DNA from: Vibrio hepatarius
Lineage (GTDB): Bacteria > Pseudomonadota > Gammaproteobacteria > Enterobacterales > Vibrionaceae
Assembly (NCBI RefSeq): GCF_011806575.1
Contig: NZ_JAATOO010000002.1
Coordinates: forward strand, 62,001 to 126,000
Reading direction: 5' to 3'
Length of the DNA stretch: 64,000 nucleotides
Shown piece by piece: positions 17,896-26,865 of this stretch. The position numbers and the translations under genes were made by a program. The notes below the pieces were generated by a model that did not search any database, was not told the DNA's origin, and saw nothing but the letters and a program-made list of their open reading frames with translations. The stretch's first letter is position 1. The number at the start of each line of letters is the position of its first letter.

Positions 17896-20800
17896 TCAGC
17901 TCTTATCGGGCTTGTGTGTCCTACCAAGCATCAATAGACAAGGCGTCAATACCAAGGTCAACACCGTCGCAAAAGCCAATCCACCAGCCACTGCCGTCGC
18001 CAGCTGCGACCACCACTGGGTACTTGGTGCGCCAAACTCGATCTTTTGGTTCATCAAGTCGATGTTCATTTCCAATACCATAGGTAGCAAGCCCAGAATC
18101 GTGGTCACGGTAGTCAATAGTACCGGACGCAAACGCTGCACACCGGTTCTCAGTATCGCATCGCGCTTGTCCAGACCGCGTTTGAGTAGCTGGTTATAGG
18201 TGTCGATCAAGACGATGTTGTTATTCACCACAATCCCCGCTAAAGCAATCACACCGATGCCGGACATGATCACACCGAACGGCTTCTGGAAGATCAATAA
18301 GCCCGCAAATACCCCAACCGTTGAAAACAGTACCGCACTGAGGATAAGAAACGCTTGGTAGAAACTGTTGAACTGAGTAATCAAAATCAGCGCCATCACC
18401 ACCAGCGCGACCATAAATGCGTTGAGCAAGAACGCAGAGGAGTTCTCCTGCTCTTCATTCTGACCTCGGATCTTAAACTCAACACCCTCTGGCAAGGCTA
18501 ACTCTTTCAATGCTTGTTCTACTTTCGGTAGTTCAAGCGCTAGGTTATAGCCTTCTCTAATATCCGCGAATACGCTAATCACTCGGTAGCCGTCAACTCG
18601 ACGAATCGTATCCTGTTTATGTTCAGGCACTATGCTGGCGAAGTTAGTGATTGGTACCAGTCCGGCAGCGGTTTTGACCCGCAGTTGGTCAAAACGGCCA
18701 ATATCACGCTTATCTTCTGGGTAACGAACCAAAATATCGACTTCTTCGGTCGAATCATCCGGCAGATAATCGCCAAGTTTTAAGCCATTGGTAACAAACT
18801 GCACCGTATTACCAACCAGTGTGGCGTCAGCCAAGAAGCGCGCCGCGTCATCTCTGCGGATATCGATCTGCCAGTCGATGCCATCTTTGCTCGAGTTGTC
18901 ACTGACATTGGTAAACGCAGGATAAGCATCCGCCCATTGGCGAACGATTTTTGAGCCCTCGTCTAGACCAGTGATCGTTTCGCCAGACATTTCGATCACT
19001 AAATCATGGTCTGTCGGTGGCCCCGCTTCAGGAAATTTGTACTCAATTTCCACCCCAGCGTACTGATCTGTCGTTTGCTTTAGTTCATCAATAATGGTTT
19101 TGACTTTACGGCGATACTGCCAATCCACTGGCGTAATCTGAATTAAGCCAATCTCATCTTCGCCACCCGTTTTGGTGTAGACGCTTTCAAACTCGTCATG
19201 CCCCAACATCACCGATTCAACATCACGCATGATCCGGTCTTTCTCATCGATAGATAAATCACCGTACGAACGCACTTTTACGGTAAAAAATGGTGGGTCT
19301 ACTTCGGGGAAGAACTCTGCACCTAGACCCGCTTTAACGTAGGTAAAACCAACGGCAAGCGAGAATAATATTGCACTTAGTAAGATCTTTAGCGGATGAC
19401 GCAGCGCGACGTTCAAGGTGTGAAAGTAAAGCTTGGTGAGACCAGTTGCTTTGTCGTAATCCCCTTCATGTAGGGCAAGCATTTTCTCGCGTTGGATCGG
19501 CGAAACATTTTGCGGTTTACCGATCAGACTACCGAGCACAGGCACAAATAATAGTGCCATTGCTAACGAGGCGGCCAGCGTCGCGATCAACGTCAATGGA
19601 AGATACCTCATAAACTCACCCGTGACGTCGGGCCAGAATAACAACGGCGCAAAAGCAGCCAGAGTGGTCGCTGTTGAGGCAGTGATCGGCCACGCCATAC
19701 GTTTCGCTGCATCTCGATACGCTTCTTTTCGCGGCGTCCCCTCTTGCATACGTCGGTCGGCAAACTCGGTGACAACGATCGCCCCATCGACCAACATACC
19801 AACCGCCATGATCAGCGAGAACAATACGATAATATTCACTGTCAGGCCAAACACAGCCAATACCAGCAAGCCTGTCAGGAATGAACCGGGAATCGAAATA
19901 CCGACCAACAATGCGGTACGGACACCGAGGATTGCGATGATCACAATCACGACCAGAATGATCGCTGACAAGATGTTATTTTGCAGGTCATTGAGCATCA
20001 TCTTGACGTCATCTGACTGGTCCCAGGTGTATTTCACCAGTAGGTTATCCGGCCATTGTTCTCGCTTCTGCGCTTCTGCCATCACCGTTTTAATTAACTC
20101 GACTGTTTCGATGATGTTTTCACCTGCACGCTTTTTCACGTCGAGCACAATCGCAGATTTACCATCCAAACGTGCGTAACTTTCGGGGTCACGGAACGCA
20201 CGCCTTACCGTCGCGACATCACCAAAAGTAATTACTTGCTTACCATCAACTTTCACTGGCAACTCAAGCACATCTTTTAGCGACTCAAATACCGACGGCA
20301 CCTTGACCGAAAAGCGACCATAGCCAGTATCAACAAAACCTGCCGCCACCACACGATTGTTTAGCGCGATCAGGTTGTAAATATCGGCCTGATCCAAACC
20401 ATAACTTTCCATTAAAAGTGGATCGACGATGATCTCAACAATATCTTCACGGTCACCCGCGATGTCGACTTCCAAAATTTGTCGATAGCTTTCCAGTTTG
20501 TCTCGCAATTGACGCGCAAGATGCACGGCGGTTCTTTCAGGAACAGTGCCGTATAGCACCACAGATAAAGCGGGTTCTTCAGAAGCCAGAGTCACTTCAT
20601 TCACGGTAGGCTCGTCACTGTCGGCAGGCAATTTAGGCTTGGCCAAGTCAACCGCATCACGCACTTCAGCCATCGCTCGGTCAAGGTCAACGCCGACGCT
20701 GAACTCCAGCACCACCGACGCGTGCCCTTCTGACGCCGTTGCGGTCATCTCTTTTACCCCTTCAATAGAGCGCAGCTCTTGCTCTATCGGCCGAACGAGC

Positions 20801-20988
20801 AAACGCTCAGCGTCGGTAGGTGAGATACCTTGGTGGCCAACAGACACATAGATAATTGGGATCGTAATATCCGGGCTCGATTCTTTCGGAATAGTTAGAT
20901 AGGTCAGTACGCCAGAAATCAGAACAAAGACCAGCAATACCATCATGGTACGGGTGCGCGATAAGGCAGCGTCGATCAAACTTAACAT
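17896..20988 (-). CDS. RND efflux pump, inner-membrane transporter
   Basis: Trimeric resistance-nodulation-division pump; with the adaptor upstream and presumably TolC it would expel toxic compounds across both membranes. 1030 residues, full length, with 12 membrane segments and two large periplasmic loops in the usual layout. TM4 reads VGMLVDGAIVV, giving Asp401-Gly402 where AcrB has Asp407-Asp408. TM10 has Asn922 where AcrB has Lys940. The canonical proton relay is thus reduced to one aspartate. In V. cholerae the pump next to shyC is, to my recollection, VexF, reported as sodium-dependent. The assignment to that pump is inference, so no symbol is given. Confidence 0.9.
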   Translation of the reverse strand: MLSLIDAALSRTRTMMVLLVFVLISGVLTYLTIPKESSPDITIPIIYVSVGHQGISPTDAERLLVRPIEQELRSIEGVKEMTATASEGHASVVLEFSVGVDLDRAMAEVRDAVDLAKPKLPADSDEPTVNEVTLASEEPALSVVLYGTVPERTAVHLARQLRDKLESYRQILEVDIAGDREDIVEIIVDPLLMESYGLDQADIYNLIALNNRVVAAGFVDTGYGRFSVKVPSVFESLKDVLELPVKVDGKQVITFGDVATVRRAFRDPESYARLDGKSAIVLDVKKRAGENIIETVELIKTVMAEAQKREQWPDNLLVKYTWDQSDDVKMMLNDLQNNILSAIILVVIVIIAILGVRTALLVGISIPGSFLTGLLVLAVFGLTVNIIVLFSLIMAVGMLVDGAIVVTEFADRRMQEGTPRKEAYRDAAKRMAWPITASTATTLAAFAPLLFWPDVTGEFMRYLPLTLIATLAASLAMALLFVPVLGSLIGKPQNVSPIQREKMLALHEGDYDKATGLTKLYFHTLNVALRHPLKILLSAILFSLAVGFTYVKAGLGAEFFPEVDPPFFTVKVRSYGDLSIDEKDRIMRDVESVMLGHDEFESVYTKTGGEDEIGLIQITPVDWQYRRKVKTIIDELKQTTDQYAGVEIEYKFPEAGPPTDHDLVIEMSGETITGLDEGSKIVRQWADAYPAFTNVSDNSSKDGIDWQIDIRRDDAARFLADATLVGNTVQFVTNGLKLGDYLPDDSTEEVDILVRYPEDKRDIGRFDQLRVKTAAGLVPITNFASIVPEHKQDTIRRVDGYRVISVFADIREGYNLALELPKVEQALKELALPEGVEFKIRGQNEEQENSSAFLLNAFMVALVVMALILITQFNSFYQAFLILSAVLFSTVGVFAGLLIFQKPFGVIMSGIGVIALAGIVVNNNIVLIDTYNQLLKRGLDKRDAILRTGVQRLRPVLLTTVTTILGLLPMVLEMNIDLMNQKIEFGAPSTQWWSQLATAVAGGLAFATVLTLVLTPCLLMLGRTHKPDKS

Positions 20989-20999
20989 ATCGCCCCCGC

Positions 21000-22082
21000 T
21001 TACAATTCTTGCTTAACGGCAATTACTTCATCGCCATCACGCACAAAACCCTGACCAGTGGTAATAATGTCGACGACATCCCCCAGACCTGTCAGCCAAA
21101 CACCGTCCTGCTCTGCTTTGACGATTTGAATTGGAACAAACTTTACCTTTTGGTCCTTTAGAGTTTTGACACCCAAATTGCCGGCCTCATCCAGCGCAAG
21201 CATCGCCGGGGTGAGTTTTATCGCTGGTTGTTGTTTGAGGTTTAAATCAACCTCGGTGCTGATCCCCGCTGAAATCAACTGTTGCGGATTGGGTAATAGG
21301 ATCTCAATCGGGAAGGTGTTGGTCGCAGGTGAAGATACCCGTGAAATATAACTCACTGTACCCTCGACTGTTTCGCCAGAGATAAACTTCACCGTTGCAG
21401 GTTGATCTAATGACAAGTCCTGAATGTGACGCTCACTAACATCGGCTTCAATCACTAAGTTGGTTAAATCAATAATCGTCGCGACTGGGTCGCCGACACC
21501 GACGAAATCCCCCGTTTCGATAAATAGATTGTCGACAATACCGCTAAAAGGCGCAGTGACATTGGTATTTCTCAATGCGATCCTAGCATTTGTAACTTGT
21601 GCGCGAGCTTCCACTAAAGAAGCTTCCGCATTACTGAATGCAACTTCACCTTGCAGACCTTTATTCTTTAACGATTGAGCCGCTTTAAACTCTTTTTCAC
21701 GAACTTTGAGCAATGAACGCGCGCGCTCTAATTGAATTTCAAGGTCACCTTTATCAATTTGCGCAATCACTTGTCCTTGCTTGACCGACTGACCTTTGTC
21801 CACCTTGAGGGCAATGATTTTACCGGCGATTTCTGCACCTAAAGTTGCTTGTCTGTCCGGCGCGGTTCGACCGTACAATTCGATCGCCTTATAGGTATTT
21901 TGTGCGGTAAATGTTTGATAGGAGACTCGCGCCAGAGGGATGTCTTGCGATGAACTCTGAGGTGCTGCGTCATCGGCTCGTAATGACCCAAGTCCCAACC
22001 AAGCAGAGAGTAATAAAACAATGAACAACGATACAGTATAAGGTCGTTCAGCGAAAAATCGCGTAAATGAGAAGCTAGCCAT
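21000..22082 (-). CDS. RND efflux pump, periplasmic adaptor (MFP)
   Basis: Membrane fusion protein linking the pump at 17896 to an outer-membrane channel. 360 residues. An N-terminal anchor or signal segment at about 15-34, a lipoyl half-domain (EIAGKIIALKVDKGQSVKQGQVIAQID), a short helical hairpin (about 115-155), the second lipoyl half (NVTAPFSGIVDNLFIETGDFV), then beta-barrel and membrane-proximal domains. Its stop is 11 bp before the pump gene, so they form one operon. No outer-membrane factor is encoded nearby; TolC is the likely partner. Confidence 0.9.
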   Translation of the reverse strand: MASFSFTRFFAERPYTVSLFIVLLLSAWLGLGSLRADDAAPQSSSQDIPLARVSYQTFTAQNTYKAIELYGRTAPDRQATLGAEIAGKIIALKVDKGQSVKQGQVIAQIDKGDLEIQLERARSLLKVREKEFKAAQSLKNKGLQGEVAFSNAEASLVEARAQVTNARIALRNTNVTAPFSGIVDNLFIETGDFVGVGDPVATIIDLTNLVIEADVSERHIQDLSLDQPATVKFISGETVEGTVSYISRVSSPATNTFPIEILLPNPQQLISAGISTEVDLNLKQQPAIKLTPAMLALDEAGNLGVKTLKDQKVKFVPIQIVKAEQDGVWLTGLGDVVDIITTGQGFVRDGDEVIAVKQEL

Positions 22083-22149
22083 AACAATCCTTTGCGTTGA
22101 GCAATGATAGGAGGATTAATTCATAAAACACAGCAATCCATATCGAATA

Positions 22150-22170
22150 TTAATTCATGATACGAATTAA
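22150..22170 (-). promoter_or_regulatory. Inverted repeat upstream of the efflux operon
   Basis: TTAATTC-N7-GAATTAA, 21 bp, lying 68 bp before the adaptor start. A third half-site in a 10-bp direct repeat (ATTAATTCAT) sits at 22115-22124 and again at 22149-22158. It could be an operator for an unlinked repressor. No regulator gene is adjacent. Confidence 0.45.
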
Positions 22171-22248
22171 CTATCTAAAATGAAAACAGTAAAGGCTTGG
22201 ATTCTTAGCTAGATCTCAGTTTCACGAAATTTAGCAGTAAATAAAACA

Positions 22249-22270
22249 AAGGCTGCAAAAATGCAGCCTT
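22249..22270 (-). terminator. Terminator after erpA
   Basis: AAGGCTGCA / TGCAGCCTT stem, 9 bp, 4-nt loop, then TTGTTTTATTT on the minus strand. Confidence 0.75.
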
Positions 22271-22289
22271 GTGAATAACTTATCAGAGA

Positions 22290-22631
22290 TTAGACGCTAA
22301 ATGATGCACCACAACCACAGGTTGTCGTCGCGTTCGGGTTGTTAACGAAGAAGCGAGAACCCTCTAGCCCCTCTGTGTAATCAACTTGACCACCAACTAG
22401 GTACTGCAAACTCATTGGGTCAACAACTAAAGTTACACCGCTGTTTACAATCGTCGTGTCACCTTCGTTTACGTTTTCATCAAACGTGAAGCCGTACTGA
22501 AAACCACTACAACCACCACCGGTAATGTATACGCGTAGCTTTAAGTTTGGGTTTTCTTCTTCAGCAATCAGAGCGCCTACTCGTTGTGCGGCCGCATCCG
22601 AAAATGTTAGTGGGATATTTACTTCGCTCAC
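22290..22631 (-). CDS. erpA: Iron-sulfur cluster insertion protein ErpA
   Basis: A-type carrier that delivers [4Fe-4S] clusters, for example to the isoprenoid enzyme IspG. 113 residues from a GTG at 22631, which gives [14 protein letters not shown] and has a good ribosome site (GAGAGG) just before it. An in-frame extension of 19 codons upstream is not conserved. The three cluster ligands are Cys41 (GGGCSGFQ), Cys105 and Cys107 (TCGCGASF). Divergent from hemL. Confidence 0.95.
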   Translation of the reverse strand: MSEVNIPLTFSDAAAQRVGALIAEEENPNLKLRVYITGGGCSGFQYGFTFDENVNEGDTTIVNSGVTLVVDPMSLQYLVGGQVDYTEGLEGSRFFVNNPNATTTCGCGASFSV

Positions 22632-22886
22632 GATGACCTCTCTCACTCGTGTAAATCCAATCGCCTCGCGCAGCGATGGACAAATCATCTTTATATAATA
22701 ACCGGATTATCTAATACCTGAGTGAAGCGTTCAAGTATTCACCACTAATGAGGGCTTTTTTTTGCTTATTGCCCCATTTCTTGGGGTAAAACTGCCCATT
22801 ATGAGGCACGAAGCATTTTATTGTACTGGATTGGGCAGGTACAATGCCTGCCAAATTGGTCCGAGCAATCAAAAGAGGATATATCA

Positions 22887-24179
22887 ATGACCAAATCAGC
22901 AGAACTTTACGAGAAGGCACAGAAAACCATTCCTGGTGGCGTGAACTCTCCAGTACGTGCTTTCAACGGCGTTGGTGGTGCACCTGTATTTATTGAACGC
23001 GCAGATGGTCCATTAATTTTCGATGCTGATGGTAAAGCTTACATTGATTACGTTGGTTCTTGGGGTCCAATGATTCTTGGCCACAACCATGCCGTAATCC
23101 GCGAAGCCGTCATCGACGCTGCACAACGCGGTTTAAGCTTTGGTGCACCTACTGAGATGGAAATCAAAATGGCGGAGCTCGTGTCTGAGCTGGTTCCTTC
23201 AATGGAGCAAATCCGCATGGTGAGCTCGGGCACAGAAGCAACCATGAGTGCAATTCGCCTTGCTCGTGGTTACACAGGTCGCGATAAGATCATGAAATTC
23301 GAAGGTTGTTACCACGGTCACGCAGACAGCCTACTAGTCAAAGCTGGTTCTGGTGCTCTGACTCTTGGTCAACCAAGCTCTCCTGGTGTACCAGCGGATT
23401 TTGCTAAATACACGCTAACTGCAACCTTTAACGACCTTGATTCTGTTCGTGAACTGTTTGCAGCAAACAAAGGCGAGATTGCTTGTATCATCGTTGAACC
23501 TGTCGCGGGCAACATGAACTGTATTCCACCAGTAGAAGGTTTCCACGAAGGCCTACGCCAAATCTGTGATGAAGAAGGCGCACTACTGATTTTTGATGAA
23601 GTAATGACAGGCTTCCGCGTTGCACTAGGTGGCGCACAAGGTTACTACAACATCAAACCTGACCTAACGACGCTAGGTAAAGTGATCGGTGGCGGTATGC
23701 CAGTGGGTGCTTTTGGTGGTCGTAAAGAAGTGATGCAATACATCGCCCCAACAGGCCCGGTTTACCAAGCGGGTACTCTATCAGGCAACCCAGTCGCGAT
23801 GGCAGCGGGCTACGCGTGTCTGAACCTTCTAAAAGAAGAAGGCAATGAAAAACGTCTCGCAAGCAAAACCAAGCAACTTGCGGATGGTTTCAAAGAGCTG
23901 GCTGACCGTCACGGTATCCCACTTGTGGTTAACCAAGTCGGCGGTATGTTTGGTTTCTTCTTTACCGACCAAGAAAGCGTTACTTGCTACGAAGACGTGA
24001 CTAAGTGTGATATCGAGCGCTTTAAGCGTTTCTTCCACCTCATGCTGGATCACGGCGTATACCTAGCGCCATCTGCTTTTGAAGCAAGCTTTACTTGTCT
24101 TGCTCACGGCAGCAAAGAAATTGACGCCACTCTTGAAGCGGCTGAACGTTGTTTTGCGATGTTAGCGGCAGAAGCTTAA
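22887..24179 (+). CDS. hemL: Glutamate-1-semialdehyde 2,1-aminomutase
   Basis: PLP enzyme forming 5-aminolevulinate, the first committed tetrapyrrole precursor in the C5 pathway. 430 residues from the ATG at 22887 ([12 protein letters not shown]), with AGAGG upstream; the longer frame is rejected. The PLP lysine is Lys265 in [12 protein letters not shown], the same number as in E. coli. SSGTEA and ESFP-type active-site loops are present in expected form ([17 protein letters not shown]). Divergent from erpA, an arrangement shared with E. coli and V. cholerae. Confidence 0.97.
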   Translation: MTKSAELYEKAQKTIPGGVNSPVRAFNGVGGAPVFIERADGPLIFDADGKAYIDYVGSWGPMILGHNHAVIREAVIDAAQRGLSFGAPTEMEIKMAELVSELVPSMEQIRMVSSGTEATMSAIRLARGYTGRDKIMKFEGCYHGHADSLLVKAGSGALTLGQPSSPGVPADFAKYTLTATFNDLDSVRELFAANKGEIACIIVEPVAGNMNCIPPVEGFHEGLRQICDEEGALLIFDEVMTGFRVALGGAQGYYNIKPDLTTLGKVIGGGMPVGAFGGRKEVMQYIAPTGPVYQAGTLSGNPVAMAAGYACLNLLKEEGNEKRLASKTKQLADGFKELADRHGIPLVVNQVGGMFGFFFTDQESVTCYEDVTKCDIERFKRFFHLMLDHGVYLAPSAFEASFTCLAHGSKEIDATLEAAERCFAMLAAEA

Positions 24180-24193
24180 TTGTAAAAACAACT

Positions 24194-24219
24194 AAAAAGG
24201 CTGCACTCGCAGCCTTTTT
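24194..24219. terminator. Terminator after hemL
   Basis: AAAAAGGCTGC / GCAGCCTTTTT, 11-bp stem with a 4-nt loop. Its symmetry could also end transcription of the small gene at 24240 on the other strand. Confidence 0.88.
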
Positions 24220-24239
24220 TATCTTTCATAGGAACCGGG

Positions 24240-24359
24240 TTATTGCCAGTTCAGCGCAACTAACACCACCAGTCCTATCACAATTAAAGTGAACCAAGGA
24301 ATTGAACGCTTAGGCTTGCCCTTTGTCGAGCACCCTTTCTCATTATTACAACATCCCAT
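24240..24359 (-). CDS. Predicted 39-residue membrane peptide, Cys-rich N-terminus
   Basis: Too short for usual gene calling. The ATG at 24359 has AAGAAGAG about 11 nt upstream. The translation begins MGCCNNEKGC, continues with a basic stretch (STKGKPKRS), then a single hydrophobic helix from about residue 20 to 36 (IPWFTLIVIGLVVLVAL), and ends NWQ. The plan is three cysteines and positive charge before the helix, which would place the N-terminus in the cytosol. The gene fills the space between the hemL terminator and the perM start and stops 20 bp from that terminator. Function unknown. Coding status is inferred from the RBS, the coherent domain plan and the snug fit, not from homology. Confidence 0.6.
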   Translation of the reverse strand: MGCCNNEKGCSTKGKPKRSIPWFTLIVIGLVVLVALNWQ

Positions 24360-24458
24360 CCATTTAACTCTTCTTTGATAACATTAGATTTTTTGCGTTG
24401 AAGAACCCACGCTTTAGAGCCATTATACTTAAACAACGTCGAATAATTGGACAAAAAC

Positions 24459-25544
24459 GTGTCAGATAAAATTAAAATCACTTCCAGCCATTGGGTTTTG
24501 GTGATCGCGCTACTCGCGTCAGCTTATACCTGTTATTTACTTGTTGAGCCTTATGTCAACTCGATAGTCATGGCGTTCATTATTTCTTTGCTGATGTTTC
24601 CGATCCATGACTGGATTGAACAACGCATTCCAACGCACAAAAACATCGCCGCTCTGGTGTCGTGTGTGGTACTGACTTTTATCATCGTCGTACCTTTGCT
24701 GTTTGTCTTTGCGGCAATCGTTCAACAAGGCTCAACCTTTTCGCAGAATGTCTATCAGTGGGTTACCCACGGCGGCATCCAAACCATTTTTGAGCACCCT
24801 TGGGTCGTCAAAGGCTTGTCGATAGTTAACACCTACTTACCTTTCGACTCAGTCACACCTCAGGAAATCGCCCAGCGCATAGCTAAATTTGCCACTTCGT
24901 TTGGTTCAAACTTGGTCGGTTTTAGCGCACAGATATTAGGTGATGCGACTTCATTCCTGATGGCGTTTTTCCTGATGTTGTTTGTGTTGTTTTTCTTGCT
25001 TAGGGACCGCGAAAAAATCATCACTGCCATTCGTCATATCCTGCCGCTCTCGCGCAGCCAAGAAGACAAGTTACTCGATGAGATCGAACAAGTGTCTAAG
25101 TCTGCTGTGATGGGATCTTTTCTTACCGCGATTGCCCAAGGCTTTGCCGGTGGTATCGGTATGTGGCTAGCGGGATTCCCAGGGCTGTTTTGGGGAACCA
25201 TGATGGGCTTTGCGTCGTTTATTCCCGTGGTCGGTACCGCGCTGATCTGGATTCCGGCTGCGGCTTATCTATTCCTAACCGGTGACACCACTTGGGCGAT
25301 CTTCCTAACCGTTTGGAGTGTGGCAGTCGTCGGCTCAATCGACAACCTACTGCGACCGCTTCTAATGCAAGGCAGCGCAGGGATGAACACATTGATGATC
25401 TTCTTCTCGCTACTGGGTGGTCTGCACTTATTTGGCTTGATGGGCTTAATCTACGGTCCACTAATCTTCGCCATCACCATGGTTCTCTTCAATCTATATG
25501 AAGAAGAGTTCCAAGACTTCTTAGATCGCCAAGATCAGAACTAA
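24459..25544 (+). CDS. PerM/AI-2E family transporter (UPF0118)
   Basis: Polytopic inner-membrane protein of the AI-2E exporter-like superfamily. 361 residues. Start taken as GTG at 24459 ([11 protein letters not shown]); a TTG four codons upstream is the alternative, and neither has a strong ribosome site. Hydrophobic segments occur at about 14-60 (three), 150-180, then a cluster from about 205 to 345, the usual 3+5 pattern of the family. Substrate unknown: some members export autoinducer-2, others appear linked to osmotic or pH stress. Its neighbours (hemL, rsmC) give no clue. Confidence 0.8.
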   Translation: MSDKIKITSSHWVLVIALLASAYTCYLLVEPYVNSIVMAFIISLLMFPIHDWIEQRIPTHKNIAALVSCVVLTFIIVVPLLFVFAAIVQQGSTFSQNVYQWVTHGGIQTIFEHPWVVKGLSIVNTYLPFDSVTPQEIAQRIAKFATSFGSNLVGFSAQILGDATSFLMAFFLMLFVLFFLLRDREKIITAIRHILPLSRSQEDKLLDEIEQVSKSAVMGSFLTAIAQGFAGGIGMWLAGFPGLFWGTMMGFASFIPVVGTALIWIPAAAYLFLTGDTTWAIFLTVWSVAVVGSIDNLLRPLLMQGSAGMNTLMIFFSLLGGLHLFGLMGLIYGPLIFAITMVLFNLYEEEFQDFLDRQDQN

Positions 25545-25564
25545 CGCGAATAGCTTCAAGAATG

Positions 25565-25597
25565 CGGGGGATTATGCGAAAATCCCCCGTCTTTTTT
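25565..25597 (+). terminator. Terminator after the PerM-like gene
   Basis: CGGGGGATT / AATCCCCCG stem, 7-nt loop, then TCTTTTTT. It overlaps the spurious upstream extension of the rsmC frame, which supports the later rsmC start. Confidence 0.9.
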
Positions 25598-25612
25598 CTG
25601 ATCGAGTCCAAC

Positions 25613-26635
25613 ATGTCTGCTTATATCGCTCCTAGCCAAATCGCCGAAAGACAACTTGCTTACTTTGAAGGTAAACATGTGCTTGTCGCTGGCGAATCGG
25701 AAGACCTCTTCCCTGTCGAACTGGTGAAACACTGCGAATCAGTAACCGTATTTACCACTAACTACGGCTACTACCGTCAACTTGCACCATTTGGGCAAGT
25801 CAAAGCGGTATTTGGAGCCGAATTTGACCAGTCTACTCAAGCAGATATGGTTCTACTCTACTGGCCGAAAGCCAAAGCTGAAGCTGAGTATTTATTGGCG
25901 ATGCTGATGGCAAAACTCGGCGTCGATACCGAGATTGTCGTGGTAGGTGAAAACCGCTCGGGGGTCAAAAGTATCGAGAAAATGTTCAAGCAATACGGTC
26001 CCATCAATAAGTTTGATTCCGCACGCCGTTGTTCATTTTATTGGGGTAAATGTTTGGAGCCGGTTAAACCGTTCCAGATTGACGAATGGTTTAAGCAGTA
26101 TCCGGTCAGCTATCAAGAACACCAACTCACTATCATGAGCCTGCCGGGTGTGTTTAGTCATGGTCAGTTTGATATCGGTAGTAAATTGCTCCTCGATACC
26201 CTGCCTACACTTTCGGGCAAAGTCCTCGACTTCGGTTGCGGTGCCGGAGTGATCGGTTCCGTCATGGCGAGCCTTTACCCTGAAATTGAACTCGAAATGT
26301 GCGACATCAGCGCGTTAGCGGTCGCTTCAAGTAAAGCCACACTGGCGGCAAATGGGCTCTCGGGTAAGGTGTTTGCTTCTGATGTGTATTCTGATACCAG
26401 TAAAGATTACCGTTTTATTATCAGCAATCCACCGTTTCACGCGGGGTTAGACACCAGTTACAGCGCGACAGAAACGCTGCTCGCTGACGCCCCTAAACAA
26501 CAAAATGCACAGGGCGAACTGCTCATCGTAGCAAATAGCTTCTTGAAATATCCACCAATTATTGAAAAAGCGTATGGTAATTGCGAGACACTAAATAAGA
26601 CCAATAAATTCGCTATTTATCACGCTAAGAAATAG
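25613..26635 (+). CDS. rsmC: 16S rRNA m2G1207 methyltransferase
   Basis: Methylates G1207 of 16S rRNA in the 30S subunit. 340 residues from the ATG at 25613 ([15 protein letters not shown]), against 343 in E. coli. It has two tandem methyltransferase folds: a degenerate N-terminal one (about 1-170) and the active C-terminal one with the SAM motif [12 protein letters not shown] and the catalytic NPPF (SNPPFHAG). In E. coli it lies beside holD; here it is 20 kb away, next to chiS. Confidence 0.95.
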   Translation: MSAYIAPSQIAERQLAYFEGKHVLVAGESEDLFPVELVKHCESVTVFTTNYGYYRQLAPFGQVKAVFGAEFDQSTQADMVLLYWPKAKAEAEYLLAMLMAKLGVDTEIVVVGENRSGVKSIEKMFKQYGPINKFDSARRCSFYWGKCLEPVKPFQIDEWFKQYPVSYQEHQLTIMSLPGVFSHGQFDIGSKLLLDTLPTLSGKVLDFGCGAGVIGSVMASLYPEIELEMCDISALAVASSKATLAANGLSGKVFASDVYSDTSKDYRFIISNPPFHAGLDTSYSATETLLADAPKQQNAQGELLIVANSFLKYPPIIEKAYGNCETLNKTNKFAIYHAKK

Positions 26636-26642
26636 TCATTTC

Positions 26643-26672
26643 GCCCAGTTATGCTGCAATAACTGGGCTTAT
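26643..26672 (+). terminator. Terminator after rsmC
   Basis: GCCCAGTTAT / ATAACTGGGC, 10-bp stem, 6-nt loop, then TTATTTT. Confidence 0.85.
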
Positions 26673-26746
26673 TTTGCACTTCATGTGGTAAATTTGCGCC
26701 TCTCACCACGCTTTCCCAGCAACTTACTTGTCAAAGTAAAAAAACT

Positions 26747-26775
26747 CGTTAATTTTGTCATTTCTAAAATTAACG
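26747..26775. promoter_or_regulatory. Long inverted repeat upstream of chiS
   Basis: Perfect 10-bp arms, CGTTAATTTT and AAAATTAACG, separated by 9 nt; 29 bp in all, 90 bp before the chiS start. The TAACG half-element recurs several times upstream of cbp. It looks like an operator rather than a terminator, because the rsmC terminator already lies upstream and no T-run follows directly. Confidence 0.55.
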
Positions 26776-26865
26776 TTTTTATTCTCGCTCTGTAAAAATC
26801 ACCTTTCTAGCTTTAACTGCTCGAACGCGACAGAGCTGTATTCTCACGGAAAGCCTAGTCAGAAC

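Noticed and set aside
19622..20179. 185-codon open frame on the plus strand inside the RND pump gene
   Set aside because: Lies fully antisense to a well-supported gene, low-complexity Thr/Ser/Ile-rich translation, no ribosome site or family resemblance.
25562..25612. Upstream start giving a longer rsmC
   Set aside because: The extension is the stem-loop of the preceding gene's terminator; the ATG at 25613 matches the family N-terminus.
26755..26865. TTG start giving chiS 37 extra residues
   Set aside because: The extension lies in the operator-like repeat and promoter region; family members begin at the MFKLYRKQ-type start.
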